Below, one piece after another: positions 50,021 through 63,100 of a stretch of DNA of 64,000 bases. The DNA comes from Stropharia rugosoannulata (lineage: Eukaryota > Basidiomycota > Agaricomycetes > Agaricales > Strophariaceae). Position 1 is the first letter of the stretch. The number at the start of each line of letters is the position of its first letter. The position numbers were made by a program, and so were the translations under genes. The DNA is taken from positions 1,612,001 through 1,676,000 of the forward strand of contig JANCIK010000013.1 of assembly GCA_028532985.1 (NCBI GenBank), read 5' to 3'. The notes under the pieces are model-generated. The model was not told the origin of the DNA and did no database searches. It worked only from the letters and a program-made list of their open reading frames with translations.

Positions 50021-51060
50021 TTAACCCCTTCTTTCTATGATATAATCATAACCCGGTAAGGTATATGCAAAAGTCATCCAGACCTATACAAACCAGGTAA
50101 ACTTCAGCGTCTAATAACCATCTTTTCTGAAGCAGGGATTGCTTAAATTGTACCATCGATACGCCACTTGGAATTGGTGCGATGTCTCCGCCTTCCAGTA
50201 GTAACAAATGGATACAAGTGCGATCAAGTTCAATAGTCCCGCCGTATACCAATCTAAATTCCATAGGTAGGGAAGCCCAATGGACCATAACACCATTGGG
50301 ACTGTTAAACTGTACAACGCTGCGTCCCGGGGAAAGACTAAAGGGATCGTTGTTCGACCAGTAGTGCTGTCGCCCTCGGTGTCCCTGAAGTCTTGGGCTT
50401 GACTCGTTGTGGCTAAAATTCCAATGCTAACACAGATTGACTTTATGGCAGTACAATTAATCCTCTGATGTGGACCGGCGCCTGAAATTGTTTTACGCTC
50501 TAGGTTGATGAAGCTGTAACGCAAAAATAATAGGAAGTACGACACTCACTAGCCACAAATATTGCCCCTACTTCAAAGGCGGCAAATCCAAACGCGTTAA
50601 GAAGATTTCTGACAGCAAAGCTTCCGGCATGGCCAGAGAACTCGTTATAACACACGACGAGAATGGAGAGCGCGATACTGGTGTACAGCACTTGGTAGCT
50701 ATAAGCAAATGAGACCATGTAGCACGTCGGGACAAGTGCCCATCGAAGGATACGCGCTGAGCGGAGTGTGATTCTTCCTGCCGGGATGGGCCTGTGGCCC
50801 TTGTTAATAGAATCTTCGCTGTTGCTTATGGTCTGGTTCGCCACGTTAAATTGGAGCAGGTGTACCCACAACCATACCACAGCATGTATCAACCGTAATA
50901 AACCGGTCATTGGAGCGGAGGCTGCTGCAAGAAACGACTTCAACCAAGTCAGAAAAAAAAAATTCGCGCAATGACAGCCTGTTCATGAAGTACTGACCAC
51001 GGGAATAATTACTGTTTGTATATCTGACTCTGTAAATAGGGCTGCAATTGTCACAGAGTC
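50021..51060 (-). pseudogene. UbiA-type membrane prenyltransferase/cyclase, copy A, probably defective
   Basis: Multi-pass membrane protein of the UbiA superfamily. N-terminal piece ALFTESDIQTVIIPV, then SFLAAASAPMTG, the first Asp-rich/NQ motif VANQTISNSEDSINKGHRPI, the helix LVPTCYMVSFAYS, and the second motif SQAQDFRDTEGDS. The last exon should encode VWMTFAYTLPGYDY as in copy B. The donor before it reads TTAAGC where copy B has GTAAGT, so the intron would be retained and the protein ends early (RWYNLSNPCFRKDGY, stop at 50111). The first exon and start codon were not resolved. UbiA enzymes transfer or cyclise prenyl chains in membranes. This copy may be inactive, or its C-terminus may be dispensable. 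Confidence 0.72.
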
Positions 51061-51693
51061 CTTAATTCATGGGCGACATTAGTAGGTTTTGAATAAACTT
51101 GTTTAGCATAGCATCCGAGAAGTTACAACTTACAAGCATAAGATCAAGGCCGGAAAAGAAGAGAGAAGAGATAATAGAAAAAGAGATATCCATAACGTCT
51201 ATGCAGTGGCATCGTATCTTGCAACTTGGTCTGCCTAAATACTACCATACGCTGTTCACTGTGCCCATACTACTCATTTAAATTTGTTGGGCGTTCGCCG
51301 TTATGAGCGCCGCCTTGCACTCGGATATATTTAACTCATTCCGCCGGTTGAGACCGTACAACACCTACTTTACTACCTTGGGACTGATCCGAAACCACGA
51401 CATCCGGCGGCTCTTATCTACATACATATAATCATCTATTGAAGATTAAGCGAGTCCTTGATGTTCTGTTGATTATTTGCAATGTTACTTAAATTAAATG
51501 AGTGTAGAGCTTAGCTCCGAGGGACCTCTTCAAGTTCCAGCCTCTTCCAGCATCTCCTATATACGAATTCCGGACCACGTAACTAGCAAATTTACGAATA
51601 ATGTTCAATTTTTGTGCCTCACATCTGAGTTGTACAACAATTTCGCAGTTGTATAGTAAGGAGTAAGTACTACTACGAATGTCCGATACCGCT

Positions 51694-52740
51694 TCAGCGA
51701 CGGCTTTTGGTAATGTAATAATATCCTGGTAGGGCATACACAAAGGTCATCCACACCTATACAATCGTTAACTGCTTCTCAAGTTTTCGATGCAAGAGCA
51801 ACTTACAATATACCATTGATATGCCACTTGGAACTGCTGCGATTTCCCAGCTCTCCAGTACAGGCTAAGCGACACGATTGCGACTAGGTTCAATAGTACC
51901 GCAGTAAACAGATCTAACTCCCAAAGATAAGAAAGCCCAATGGACCACAGAATCATTGGAATGGTCAGGCTATACAGCGCTGTTTTGGGAGCCAAAACCA
52001 AAGGGATAGTGGGTCTACCAACCATTTTATCGCCCTCGGCGTCCCTAAAGTCTTGAGCTTGACTCGTCGTGGCCAAAAGCCCAATGCTAACGCAGACTGA
52101 AAGTACGCCAATGCGATCGATCTTCGACGGATCTGTGTCTGTATTACTTCACGTTTAATGCTGGAATTTTTAAGCCAAGACCGGAAGTGTAACACTCACT
52201 AGCCACCAGCGTCGCCCCGACCTCAAACGCAGCGTATCCAAACGCGTTCAGTAAATTTCTGACCGCAACGTTACCGGCATGACCATCGCACTCGTTATAA
52301 ATAATTGTGAGAATGGCCAGTGCGATACTTGCGTATAGCGCTTCGTAGCTGTACGCAAAGGACATCACGAAACATATCGGAACAAGTACCCAGCGAAGGA
52401 TTTGCGCTGAGTGGAGCGAGATTCTTCCTGAGGGAAGGGGACGGTGTCGCTTATTTATTGAATCTTCGTTATTGCTTGTGGCTTGATTCGCTACGTCGAA
52501 GTGTAGCAGGTGGACCCATAGCCATGCCACAACATGGGGCAGCCGTGAGATATCTGTCATTGGAGCTGCCGCTGCTGCAAGAAACGACTTTAAAGAGGTC
52601 AGAAACAAGACAAACAGAATTATCGCCTGAAGTTTCTGGGATACTCACCACAGGGATGACTACTGTTTGGACTCATATTTGATTCGGTGAAGAGGAGTGC
52701 GATTGCCGCATATTCCTATTGAAGATGTCCTCCAGTGTCA
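51694..52740 (-). CDS. UbiA-type membrane prenyltransferase/cyclase, copy B
   Basis: Tandem paralogue of copy A on the same strand. It shows SFLAAAAAPMTDISRLPHVV, the first motif VANQATSNNEDSINKRHRPL, IDRIGVLSVCVSIGLLATTS and the second motif QAQDFRDAEGDK. The last exon, joined over a proper GTAAGT intron, encodes VWMTFVYALPGYYYITKSRR (stop 51694). At the N-terminus the match to copy A (LLFTES, then QTVVIPV) is interrupted near 52,675 by about 4 extra bases that shift the frame, so either the start lies downstream or this copy is also damaged. It sits next to an NRPS-like reductase, which suggests aryl prenylation or terpene formation in a shared pathway (inference). Confidence 0.7.
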
Positions 52741-54011
52741 GATAACTTGGTTAATAATGCGCTGTATATATAGCATACATATAATGAGTGAAGGCAAGAA
52801 AGAAAGGGAGACAAGGATTTAGAAAGAGTGGAGACCGCCATGACTGTGTCGACGCCCGCTTCGTTCCAGTGTGTAAAACTTCCACTGTCTGCTTTTTGTG
52901 ATGTGCACAGTATTTACATCCTTGGTACGCCAAGGGTATTCTGTACATTGCACTCCTTTGCCATCACCGACAAACCCTTCGTTACTTCGATCTGGGGACC
53001 GTATTATTTGAACTACAATTGCGATTGATAACAGTAGTGAATAAAAGAAATATGAGTCAAACACAGTACAGTGGAATGACACAAACCGTGCGCGTGATGG
53101 ATCATGTAGACCCAAATCCACAATCATTTCTGGACGAGGTCGGGATGGATTGAGGCAAGATGGAGGAAAAATCTTGAAGCTCATTGAGGAAAGCGCGCTC
53201 ACGATAATAAAAGACCCCCCAAATCGTGAGACAGGAAGCTGACGGAACACGGCACAAGGCGTTACATGTAGAGCCATCATGCGCCTTTGTGGAAGGTAAT
53301 GCCTTGGCCACAACTTGGCCTTATATATACCTTGATATACCGGGATAAAAAAAAAAAGATAAAATTTGATAAAACACTGGAAATCCAACACCTCGGCATT
53401 CGAGCATGAGGTACACTAGGCTACACTATGATGTAAAATGTTACATATTTAGAAGGAACAACCACTTTTAGCCAACTTAGCCGCGCGACACATAAGGAGT
53501 GGAAATGAACGAGCACGCGCGTCGCGGAGATATTCGGGAGACACTTAAGATTAGGAGGATAAAACATACCTTTCATTGGCCGCCTTAGATATGCGTACAC
53601 ATATATGCAGCTCGGACAAATGTACTCATAGAACAACTCTGGTGTGGATTTAGCGGAAAGGTGTAAGTACATACTTGGGAGAATGAGCGCGTATAACCAA
53701 CGTATAACGCAACCAACAGGCAATCCTGGGCAATCCAAGCGACGACTGCGTCAAGAAGTCGTACATATATTTTTACAGTCAATAATAGTTGATGAGTTAC
53801 CTGTGCATCGCCTTGATTATCCCGATTTACAACGACGAAAGATATGTACATCGGCGGCCACAAGGTGGCAACGCAACGGCGCGCCGGGCTTGATCCGGAG
53901 TGAGTCAGCCTCCCCCAAATACCGCCAATAACTTGTATATTGAGTATGTAACTGTAAGATTTCGAGTTAATCCATGCACGGAGCATCTCGTCGAGGAACA
54001 TACAGTATATG
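52741..54011. other. Intergenic upstream of the UbiA genes
   Basis: Contains a 190-codon minus-strand frame (52,819-53,391) with no recognisable family and an unlikely composition. I do not call it a gene. Otherwise no support for genes. Confidence 0.45.
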
Positions 54012-54845
54012 TACAGTCGAATATGTCATAATGCATTATGTGATAATGCATAATTGTCATAATGCATCGGTTTTGGATGGGAACCAACTTGGTGGGCGGG
54101 GATTTATGCAAAAATTGTCATATTGAATAATGCATAAACTTTTGGAATGCATTATGCATTATGACATACAAAAATTGTAACTTAATTTGGTAGTTTGGTA
54201 ACAAATTTGAACATGTTCAGGACAATCCATTAACAATACAGTCATATCAAAGTCATATCAATATCATATCAAATCTCCTTTTGTTATTCCGGACATTCTC
54301 TTAGTTAATGTGCCATCAAAGCAGAACTTGACCGTGATTTCTTACTCTCCCACGCCTGCTGAGCGAACCGAGCGTACTCGAAAACCCCGCATTGTTCCCA
54401 AAACACGGCCTGATGTCAAGCGTCGAGGACCTGCTGCTAAAAATACACCAAAAACATCGGCACGGCCCATAGGCAAGGAACGTCGTAGCAATCTCACATT
54501 GAATGACTGGCTGCAAGTTTTTCAGTACGTTAACCAGCACCAATCTGCCTCTCAGGCTGAGATAGTTGAATATTTTAAAACTCGTGTGGAAGGAGCACTT
54601 GTTTTTACTCAAGGAACGCTTTCACCTTTGATCTGTCTGAATGCTTGAGGAAGCTGCGGGCGCATTTGCAGATCGAGGAGATAAAGAAAGTAAAGCAGAA
54701 GACGCTCGACAGTTGGTTCTCAAACGGGAATGTTACGGTGTCACATTAGTCACACATGCGTTACATGTATCATATTGCATATTTGTGATAATGCATAGAC
54801 TTTTGGAGGGAACGGACGCTATGCATTATGACATATTCGACTGTA
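54012..54845 (+). mobile_element. pogo-like DNA transposon, internally deleted
   Basis: The terminal inverted repeats are CAGTCGAATATGTCATAATG from 54014 and its inverted partner ending at 54843. TA dinucleotides at 54012-54013 and 54844-54845 form the target duplication typical of Tc1/mariner/pogo elements. The ~830 bp interior joins the two ends of a transposase gene and lacks the catalytic DDE core, so it is a MITE-type deletion derivative. Subterminal ATAATGCAT and GCATTAT motifs recur on both sides. Confidence 0.85.
54310..54749 (+). pseudogene. Transposase remnant: HTH head fused to C-terminal tail
   Basis: 54310-54648 encodes a basic N-terminus and a CENP-B/pogo-type helix-turn-helix (NLTLNDWLQVFQYVNQHQSA; QAEIVEYFKTRVEGALVFTQ). 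Near 54,624 the frame changes, and 54627-54749 encodes a typical transposase tail (FDLSECLRKLRAHLQIEEIK) ending with QKTLDSWF, which resembles the PCNA-interacting box known from pogo transposases. The middle with the DDE residues is missing, so it cannot catalyse transposition. A short DNA-binding protein could still be made. Confidence 0.75.
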
Positions 54846-55168
54846 GTATTTGAGTAACGGGACAAAAAAAGAGCGCCAATCATAGGTACTAACTATAAGG
54901 AGATAGAATGGGTCCCGGCCGGGAAACACCGGAAGCGCCAGCAACTTGCCAGCCCCACGCCAGTTTTCATCGAATCTCTCGTACTCCTCTAACTTTGACG
55001 TTATCATGCATCATGTTTCGTACACATACAGACCAGTGATACGAGCCCTTGCCTTTGCTCGAACTCTCCAATGCACCTCTCTGGCCAGTGGATGTTTCAC
55101 AAGTTTCCAGGAAATATCACGACTAGCTGCTCTCTAGACGAATCGTCTATACGTTCATACATACAGAA

Positions 55169-58100
55169 CTAGCCTATGAATCCAATGCAACACCAGAAGT
55201 TCACCCATCGTATTGCATCCTCGTGTCCAATCGGTTTTGCTGCTCTCATTGTTTCACTGATACTTTGGGCCTTCTTCGTTTCGAAAGAGGGCAGTCCACC
55301 GCTTTCAGCACGACTAGAACCCTTTGACCAGTTAGTATTGGCCTCGGCCATTCTTCGGTAAAGGTCTATGAGCTTTACAGCGGGCTAAAATGACCCGTGA
55401 GTTTTTAAATATCTTTCCTGGTGTTTAAAGACACTGACGATGTTTTCAATATCCACATCTTTCGTTGCAGCTCTCAGCTTGCCTTCAAGACGTTCTACCC
55501 ATTCTGTGATGTTGACGATAGATAGCTTTTCCCTCGTGGGCAAGCGAGTGCATAGAGCGTTTGAAACTGCGAGGATGACTTCAGTCCATGAAATCGGCCG
55601 AGGATGGACGATATTCAAAGCAAATGGTATGCTGTCGGGCGTGAAAGTGATGTCTAACACTATTCGCGCAACGACATCCATAGGCATCCACGAAATCAGC
55701 TGTATAATGGCTCAATCGCTTCCAAATTGCAGAACTGAAGCAATGGACTCACTCCATAACAATCTGGCAACGCTCCGAGGCTCAAGCTTGTCTTGACCAT
55801 GATGGGAAACCAGTCTGACGTCGCCCATGCACCATTTGGCAATCCTCCGCTCACCTGACCAATCCTTAGAGAGGACGCCTGAAGCCCGCTCTTTGCTAAG
55901 ATCTGTATCATAGCAATTTAGCAAGTCAATCAATGTTACAAGAATATGCCTCTCACCTTCTCTGAAACATACTTGGACTCGCCGTAGCCAATACCAAGGG
56001 AATAAGACACTTCGTCGACATGCTCTTCGGGATAGGGGCCGCAAGACTTATCCCAACCTTCTGCTGATGCTACGGAAGACAGGAACACGAAGCGTATGCG
56101 GTTTGCGAACGGAGTAGTGAGCGCGAAGTCAATCAGGTTTCTAGTTCCCCGAATGTTGCTTTCGAAAGACTGGAGGGAGAGGTTTAAATCGAGGTGCCAT
56201 GCTCCATGAACAATGTGCGTTACGGAGTTGTTGAGCTGTTAAGCGTTCACATCACTACCTTCCTTCTCAGAGAAAATCGGGGAACAAGTTATTACCTCGC
56301 GGTACTCCACTTCTGTCAAACCCAGGTTTTTGTCTCCGGCCTCCCCTTCGAAGAACTTGACCTTATGGGATAGCAAAGGCTTGCAGTCCAATTCGTGCTC
56401 TTTGAAGCGCTGCTCATGACGCTGAAGCGATGTCTCCCCGTTGCGCCCCGGCCTGTTGAAGGTATAGATTGCAGAAACCGAGTCGTCCAGGAGCAGCATA
56501 GAGAGTATATGCGACCCAATATTCCCGGTCGTGCCAGTCACAAGAACAACGGTCCTTTGTGGTATCGCACTCGTTGTCGGAGGCGGAAGCTGACCGTCAA
56601 GGTCCGAGCTATATTTCTGAATCATTGCTTCTACGGCGGCTTTGCGACGTTCGAGGGTGTCATCTAGGTCGTCAATGGGGTGATTAACTCTGCTTGATAT
56701 AAACTGCGCAAGGTGATCTATACTGGCAAGGTCGTATACAATATTCTGCGTGATGACTGATAAAACTCGGGCAAGGTTTGATGCCTGGAGCGCTTTTGCG
56801 ATTCTTAACCGGAGGAATGTTGCGCTCAGACTAAAGGTTATATCTGGGTGAATCAACTCGGATGTCTGTCGGTGAATGACACAAACCTATCAAACCCTTG
56901 CTCGAAGAGATTTGTACTTGGGCTAATGTTGGTTACTGATAGGATTTCAGTGGCCTGTTGAATAAGCCATTGAGCCAGGTTGTCGACGTCCCAGTTAGAC
57001 GGTGGACGTGTTGCGTCTCCCGCGGCTGCTAGATCGACAATGTTATATCTGAAAAAACATAAATCTAGTAAATGCGATGCCATATATAAACTCTATCGGC
57101 TTACAGGTCCTCGATTTCTGCGTCAAAAATCTTCAGTGCTGCTTTACGTGCTACTGCTCCTTTCTCGGATCTCGGTAGGGGCTTCTCAGGTGTCGCTATC
57201 AGGATCATTTCTTTGTAAATTCTGCTAAAAGTGGGAGCGATCTTGTTGGCCTCTTCTACTGCAGGCCTGGTGGATCATAAATGGCGTTCCAGGTATCAGG
57301 AAACGCTTCTAGGTACGCACCATATGGCGTTACGAAATGCTGCTATTCCTTCGCTCGTGGACCGATCGAAAGTCACATCCGGACTTGGTTCTACCAGTAT
57401 ACCTGCTTGATCATGCTTCCGGCCAAACATAACGATGCCTGCAATTAAATCCCTGTTCGGCCAACCAATAATGAGATTTGTGTGCGATACCTCATGATAG
57501 GTGGGGACCCTAACCGAGCTCTGTTCTGTATCATCTCTTCTATCGGTCCCGGGACGGTCTTTTCACCGGAAGAATGTATTATTACGTCGTCTTTGCGCCC
57601 AACGCTGCAATACGAGGTAGATCAGATCATGCATGAGAAATGTATGCGCCGGCGAAATTTACATCTTCCAGAGATCCGGTATTGTAGGGTGCTTGACAAA
57701 AACATCTGAGGTGGCATATCCTCTGTGGTCTATCATATTCTCCACGCTTGGGTGACAGATATCACTCGTCTGTAGTAGTTTAAGGTTAGTTCCAGCACGG
57801 TTTTTATAAACAATTAAGGCTAACGAGGAATCGACATTCGTAGGTGCCATTGCCTTGGTTTTCCCAGTCGAGTGTGCATCGATCACTGAATTTGATCCAT
57901 TCCCATTCTGCCTCTTCTTCAGGGGTCTTTTCTATATTGAGAAGAGAGGGTCCCCCAATTTCAGTGGTACCGTAAAGCGATCCCAACTTAACACCCGCTG
58001 CATAAAGCTTAGCGCCGACTTCAGGCAGTAATGGGCCACCTGCAAACGTCTGTCAATTCGATTAATGCTTTCATACATAAATCGCTATTAAAGTTGGTCA

Positions 58101-59217
58101 CCTACCACCGATCTGAATCTTTTAAGCATTTCAATCGCGTCATTAGATTGTACCCATTGATGCAAAAGCGCAGGGACAGTAATCGTAACGTCTGCCCCCG
58201 TCCACCGCATATGCTGCATGACATTATCCGATGTGGGCATGATTGGCAGGTCATCTAGTGAGTGTACTACAGGCGGATATAAGCATATGCAGATGATTCC
58301 AAGGACAGGATACAGCAGATGTATACTGATGCCCATGGTGTGGAATGGTGGAAGAGCCATTCCGCCGTACCGTATCCGAGGGTCGCGTATATCTCGCAGT
58401 ACCTTACAGCCTGAAAGATGCATTCAATATAAAATCATGAACATGGCAGTAAAAGTAGGATTCACTGTAGTTCGACCATTCAGCAAAAATCTTGAAGGTC
58501 TGCGGTATAACCTTTGGGTAGCCGGTGCTTCCTGAAGAATGGAGGTACATCGCCAGCGTGTCCATAGGCGGTCGGGGTGTTTCAGCAGGATATGGGGTAA
58601 ACGGGTGCTCGTCCGCGTTCTCGTTCCCCAAGTGCGGATACAAGATATCTATGGTGGGCATTTCCTGGATATCCAGTACAGACGCTGTATCCTGGTCTTC
58701 AAGGGCTGACTTTATGTCCGCGAATAAGGATTTCAGTTTTCGCTCCGTAGCTATGACTTTATGGCACTTGGATTCGCGTAGAAGATGGAGAACAGCGGGT
58801 GCCGTGTTGCGCGACGATATAGGGAATGGCTGCAAATGCTAGTCAAATGGCTTTAGTTGTACATGAAACTGAGATACTCACCACCCATCCTGCCCGCATG
58901 ATTCCAAGAACTACCGTCTGGTATACCAGCGTGTCTGCCAGCCCCAAAATGGCCACTACTTGACGATCATTTCCTGTCCGATTCGGCCGAAATAAATGTG
59001 CAACTCGGTGGCATGCTCTTGAAAACTCCAAGTGGGAGATGTACACCAGATTGTGAGGATTCTCCAAGGGCGCAAACACGAAGAAAGGTTGATTTGGATT
59101 ATTCTCGAGGTTAAAGTCGACTGCTTCGGCGAAGTTGACAGAGCCGTCTAAAGGCGGGAGTACGGGTTCATTAGTTGGCCACATAGAAGAAGCTGTAGCT
59201 ATAGTTGTAGTTTTCAA
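55169..59217 (-). CDS. NRPS-like carboxylic acid reductase (A-PCP-R)
   Basis: Multi-exon gene from ATG 59217 to TAG 55169. The adenylation domain has MYLHSSGSTGYPKVIPQ, MALPPFHTMGI, LGSLYGTTEIGG, HRGYATSDVF and GRKDDVIIHSSGEKTVPG. The carrier domain has GFDSLSATFLR, whose serine accepts the phosphopantetheine arm; the motif is restored by splicing a 50 nt intron inside the Asp-Ser pair. The reductase domain has VVLVTGTTGNIGSHIL and the YxxxK motif GYGESKYVSEK. The C-terminus ends WVNFWCCIGFIG. Such enzymes activate an aryl or other carboxylic acid and release it as the aldehyde with NADPH. All key motifs are present. It is divergent from the GMC gene, with an 895 bp shared upstream region. 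Confidence 0.92.
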
Positions 59218-60112
59218 AGATATGGATAGTCGGGCACTGGCTATTACGAGGAGTATTTATCCGCTCTAAAGCGAGTTCATCATCTGATCTGTCGGTTGCC
59301 ATATTTTGGTGAGTCTAAAAATAGACGCTGCTAATCATGTACTCCTTATGAAACATATGCAAAAGCTATTAAGATAAGCGTATCGCGGCGTAATCAAAGG
59401 ATCAGAAAAAGCCAGCTTGACTCACGCTCGCCCTCAGTATACTTGAGAGTCAAACGAATGCATAAAAACTACATCGAACTAAATACTGCAAGGTAATAAT
59501 TACTATAAATAGATTGACCTATGTATAATGTCAATAGAATCACAGGGAGTACAGCAAAAATAGAGTGAATAGATAACGATAGAAGACACTCATCGCTTAC
59601 GCTTGTAAAACCGGCATGAATCACCCAAACATCTTTCATAGCAGAGTTAAGAACGCAAGCCAAGTGACGCCGCAGGGCGTGTGAATATCGACTTCCCAAA
59701 TGGGGATGACGTGCATCATGAAGTCAAGTCTGAGTGCGAGTCGGCGCGTCCATCTATGCAGCAGTTTGATGTGCTGGTTCTACTAGGCTCTGAGCCTCGC
59801 CACGGTAGAGTCGGTAATGCGCACATATGTGAAGGACGAAACAACTGGTTGGCCAGATGAGTCTCATTCCCATGCTGTCCGCTGATGTCGACGTACCGGG
59901 CAGCTCACGCAGTATCGCTTACTCCGTCGGAAGGAGGATGGACGCCACCCTCGGGCGTCGCCACGCCATCCCAGAGCATGCCTAGATCCATAGAAGCAGG
60001 TGACCACAGAAACTCCAGCCGAATTCTCAAACAGTCAATCAATCATTTATACGATAAAAGGAAGACTCATCTTGCCTAGATCTTTTGTACAACGACTACA
60101 TCTCAAGCAAGC
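59218..60112. promoter_or_regulatory. Shared upstream region of the divergent reductase and GMC genes
   Basis: 895 bp between two start codons on opposite strands, so it probably contains both promoters and could co-regulate them. No specific operator can be defined by eye. A minus-strand frame at 59,469-59,699 is not convincing. Confidence 0.45.
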
Positions 60113-63100
60113 ATGACGACGCATATCAATGAGGTCTCCTCCCAAATGTTCGACTTCGTTATCATTGGTCAGTCTGGACTTGTATTGTATCAGAGGCGAA
60201 ATCTGACACTAGATTCTCAACAGGGGGAGGGGTACGTAGCTCGCTTCAATTGAATCATAACATTCAACATGAGTTAATCAGCCATTCAGACGGCCGGTTT
60301 GACACTCGCTGCTAGACTCTCGGAGGATGAGGATAATTCAGTTCTTGTATTAGAAGCAGGGGGAGCCAACCTCGATGACCCGCTTCTACGTGCGCTTTTG
60401 CTCAGATTCATCACGCAACTACTTTATTGACTAGTAGTATCAACAGTGACCCCAGCTCTGTTTGGCGCTCAATTCAAGAACCCAAAGTACGACTGGGACT
60501 TTGAGACTGTACGTGCTTTACGCAAGTCACACTGTCTGCAGCCATTGGACTGCAGTTCGCTAGTGCAGAGTCGCTTAAAGTTTGATAGGTCCCGCAAGAC
60601 AGCTTGGGGGGGAGATCCATACCTTGGCCTAGGTAATTCGCTCAAGACCTATGTCTTTTTCTTGACTGATCTCCGTGTTGCAAGGGGTAAAACACTTGGG
60701 GGGAGCTCCGCAATCAATTATTTCCAGTACCATCGCCCATCTAGGTCGGATATTGACGGTATTTCTTCTATGCATATAATACTACTATCAATGACTGATA
60801 CGCATTAAGCATTCGAGAAGCTTGGAAATCCTGGCTGGAACTGGGACACGCTTAGCAAGTATTTTGAGAAATCGGCTGGCTTTATTGCTCCACAGGACAG
60901 GGCAGCGGCGGTGTCATATGATATCGAGCGCCGAAACCAGGATGGTCAGTTTCCATTTTTGATACTACATGGCTTTGCTGTTCTCTGGCTAATACTTTAT
61001 AGGACCCTTGAAATATGCATACCCAATGGTACTTTCAGGCTTTGAACAGCCATACCACGAGGTAACGATCTACTGATTTACCGTTGCTTATTTTGTGAAG
61101 TCCCGCTCTCTGATGGCATTGAATCCAGACATTAAAGTCCATTGGTATTAACCGAGCAGACGAACCGGTATGTCTACTTTCCTAGTTTGACCATGCTGGA
61201 TAAATCTTAGTTAACATTCTTTCTAGCTTTTCGGAAATGTTAGTAATGTCTTCTGGCTTTTTCTAAAAGCTGAGAGGTACTCTGTGCTCAATATATCAGA
61301 TTGAGGGAACGTGGATTACACCTGTTTCCATAGATCCTCGTACAAAGTTACGCAATTATGCGGCCAACGTACGCTATATCTATATCCAACCCACATAGCT
61401 TGTATCTGACCTTAAAGTATGTGTCATTAGATGTACTACACGCCCAACCAAAGCAGGAAGAACCTGTTCGTCCTCGTAGAGGCCCATGTCACGTCTATAA
61501 ACGTCACAAAGAATGAAGACGGCGTCGTCATTGCTAGTGGTGTAAATTTCGTCCATAAGGGAGACACTCACCAAGTCACAAGCAGAAGGGAGGTAATTCT
61601 CTCCGCTGGGTAAGCGGATTTCAATATCAAAGGTTGGTCTGGTGTTTATATTTTTTCAGGACGATTAAATCTCCACAGGTGTGTCTATAAATAGCCATGG
61701 AGCCTACAAGCTCACTCGATGCAGATTTTAGAGCTTTCTGGTATCGGTAACAAGGAAATTCTAGAGAGAGCAGGTGTACAGGTTATGCTAGATCTCCCTG
61801 GCGTGGGTGAGAATGTTCAAGAACATATTTATTCTGGGACTACATACGGTACGTACTCACATGCGTAATTCGGTCTGCAGCTTAAACTTATCCTTTCTTT
61901 AACTCAGAGGTGAAAGACGACTTGAAAGACAGCTTTACTACCTTCGATTGCTTGCGAGATCCCAATCAGTTTGAAACACAAAAGACACTTCTGTATGTTT
62001 TTGTTGTACTTGTCGTACTTTCCATCGCTAACCTTGGTCGTTAGCTCAGAAGGCAAGGGAGTACTTGGGATGGCCTCCGCGTGTATGACCTTTGCAAGCA
62101 TTGACAAGGTTACTTCAATTTGCGATGAGATTATTAAAGGTCTTAAGAGTGCCGTCGCCGCCAAAGTTGCTGAGGGTCGGTGCTCGAAGGGACTGGAAAA
62201 GCAATATAAACTGCAATTGGAGAAGTTCGAGAAGGGCGAGTACCTTTTTGAGACCATTCTGACTCAAGGCTTCGTTACCAAGCCTGGTGCGTACATGCAC
62301 ATTTCTCTGATTCAGGATATTAAAATTCACTGCTCAGCGGAACCCGAAATTGGGAAGAAGTACATCACCTTGTCGTCTTTCTTGAATCATCCATTCTCAC
62401 GAGGAACCATTGTAATTATCTCCCCTCGACTACCTGAATTTGGGCGCATCATTAACTAACACCCTACATAACACAAGCACATTAACTCCCCGGACCCATT
62501 TGCACATCCGGTGATTGATCCTCGTTACTTTGAAATTAAACAAGGTAAATCTTTCTTCGCCGCACCACCGTGTCCCACAGGAGTAATTGGTAGAGTTTTA
62601 GACCTGCAGATATTAGTAGAACTGGCCAAATTTAACCGTAGGCTGGCTCGGTTGAAGCCTTTGGCAGACCTCATCACCGGTAAGAATAGCTCTCCCGCCG
62701 TTGCACTAACTGCTAATGATGTCTGATATCTCTCTCCAGGCGTGGAGACAAATCCCGGACTTGATGCCAATACAGACGAAGCGATAGGAGGTGGGCCATG
62801 TCACTAGATAATCTTGGGCTTTTTGTTTATCTTCACATGTGTAGATTACTTCAAGGCTCAATTTACAACTGCGTACCGTAGGTCACAGGCCATCTTCATA
62901 TGTTGAATCAACTCGTTAATACTCGAATTAGATACAATCGGCACATGTTCAATGCTTCCTCGTGAGGACGGCGGAGTCGTGGATACCAAATTGAAGGTGT
63001 GTCGCAACTCATTACCAAATTGGTTGGTTTCGGTTGTTGATAGTAGTGGCACAGGTGTATGGGACTGCAAATATTCGTGTGGTCGACATATCAATCGTTC

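Noticed and set aside
52819..53391. 190-codon minus-strand frame upstream of UbiA copy B
   Set aside because: Composition and lack of domains suggest a chance frame in the intergenic region.
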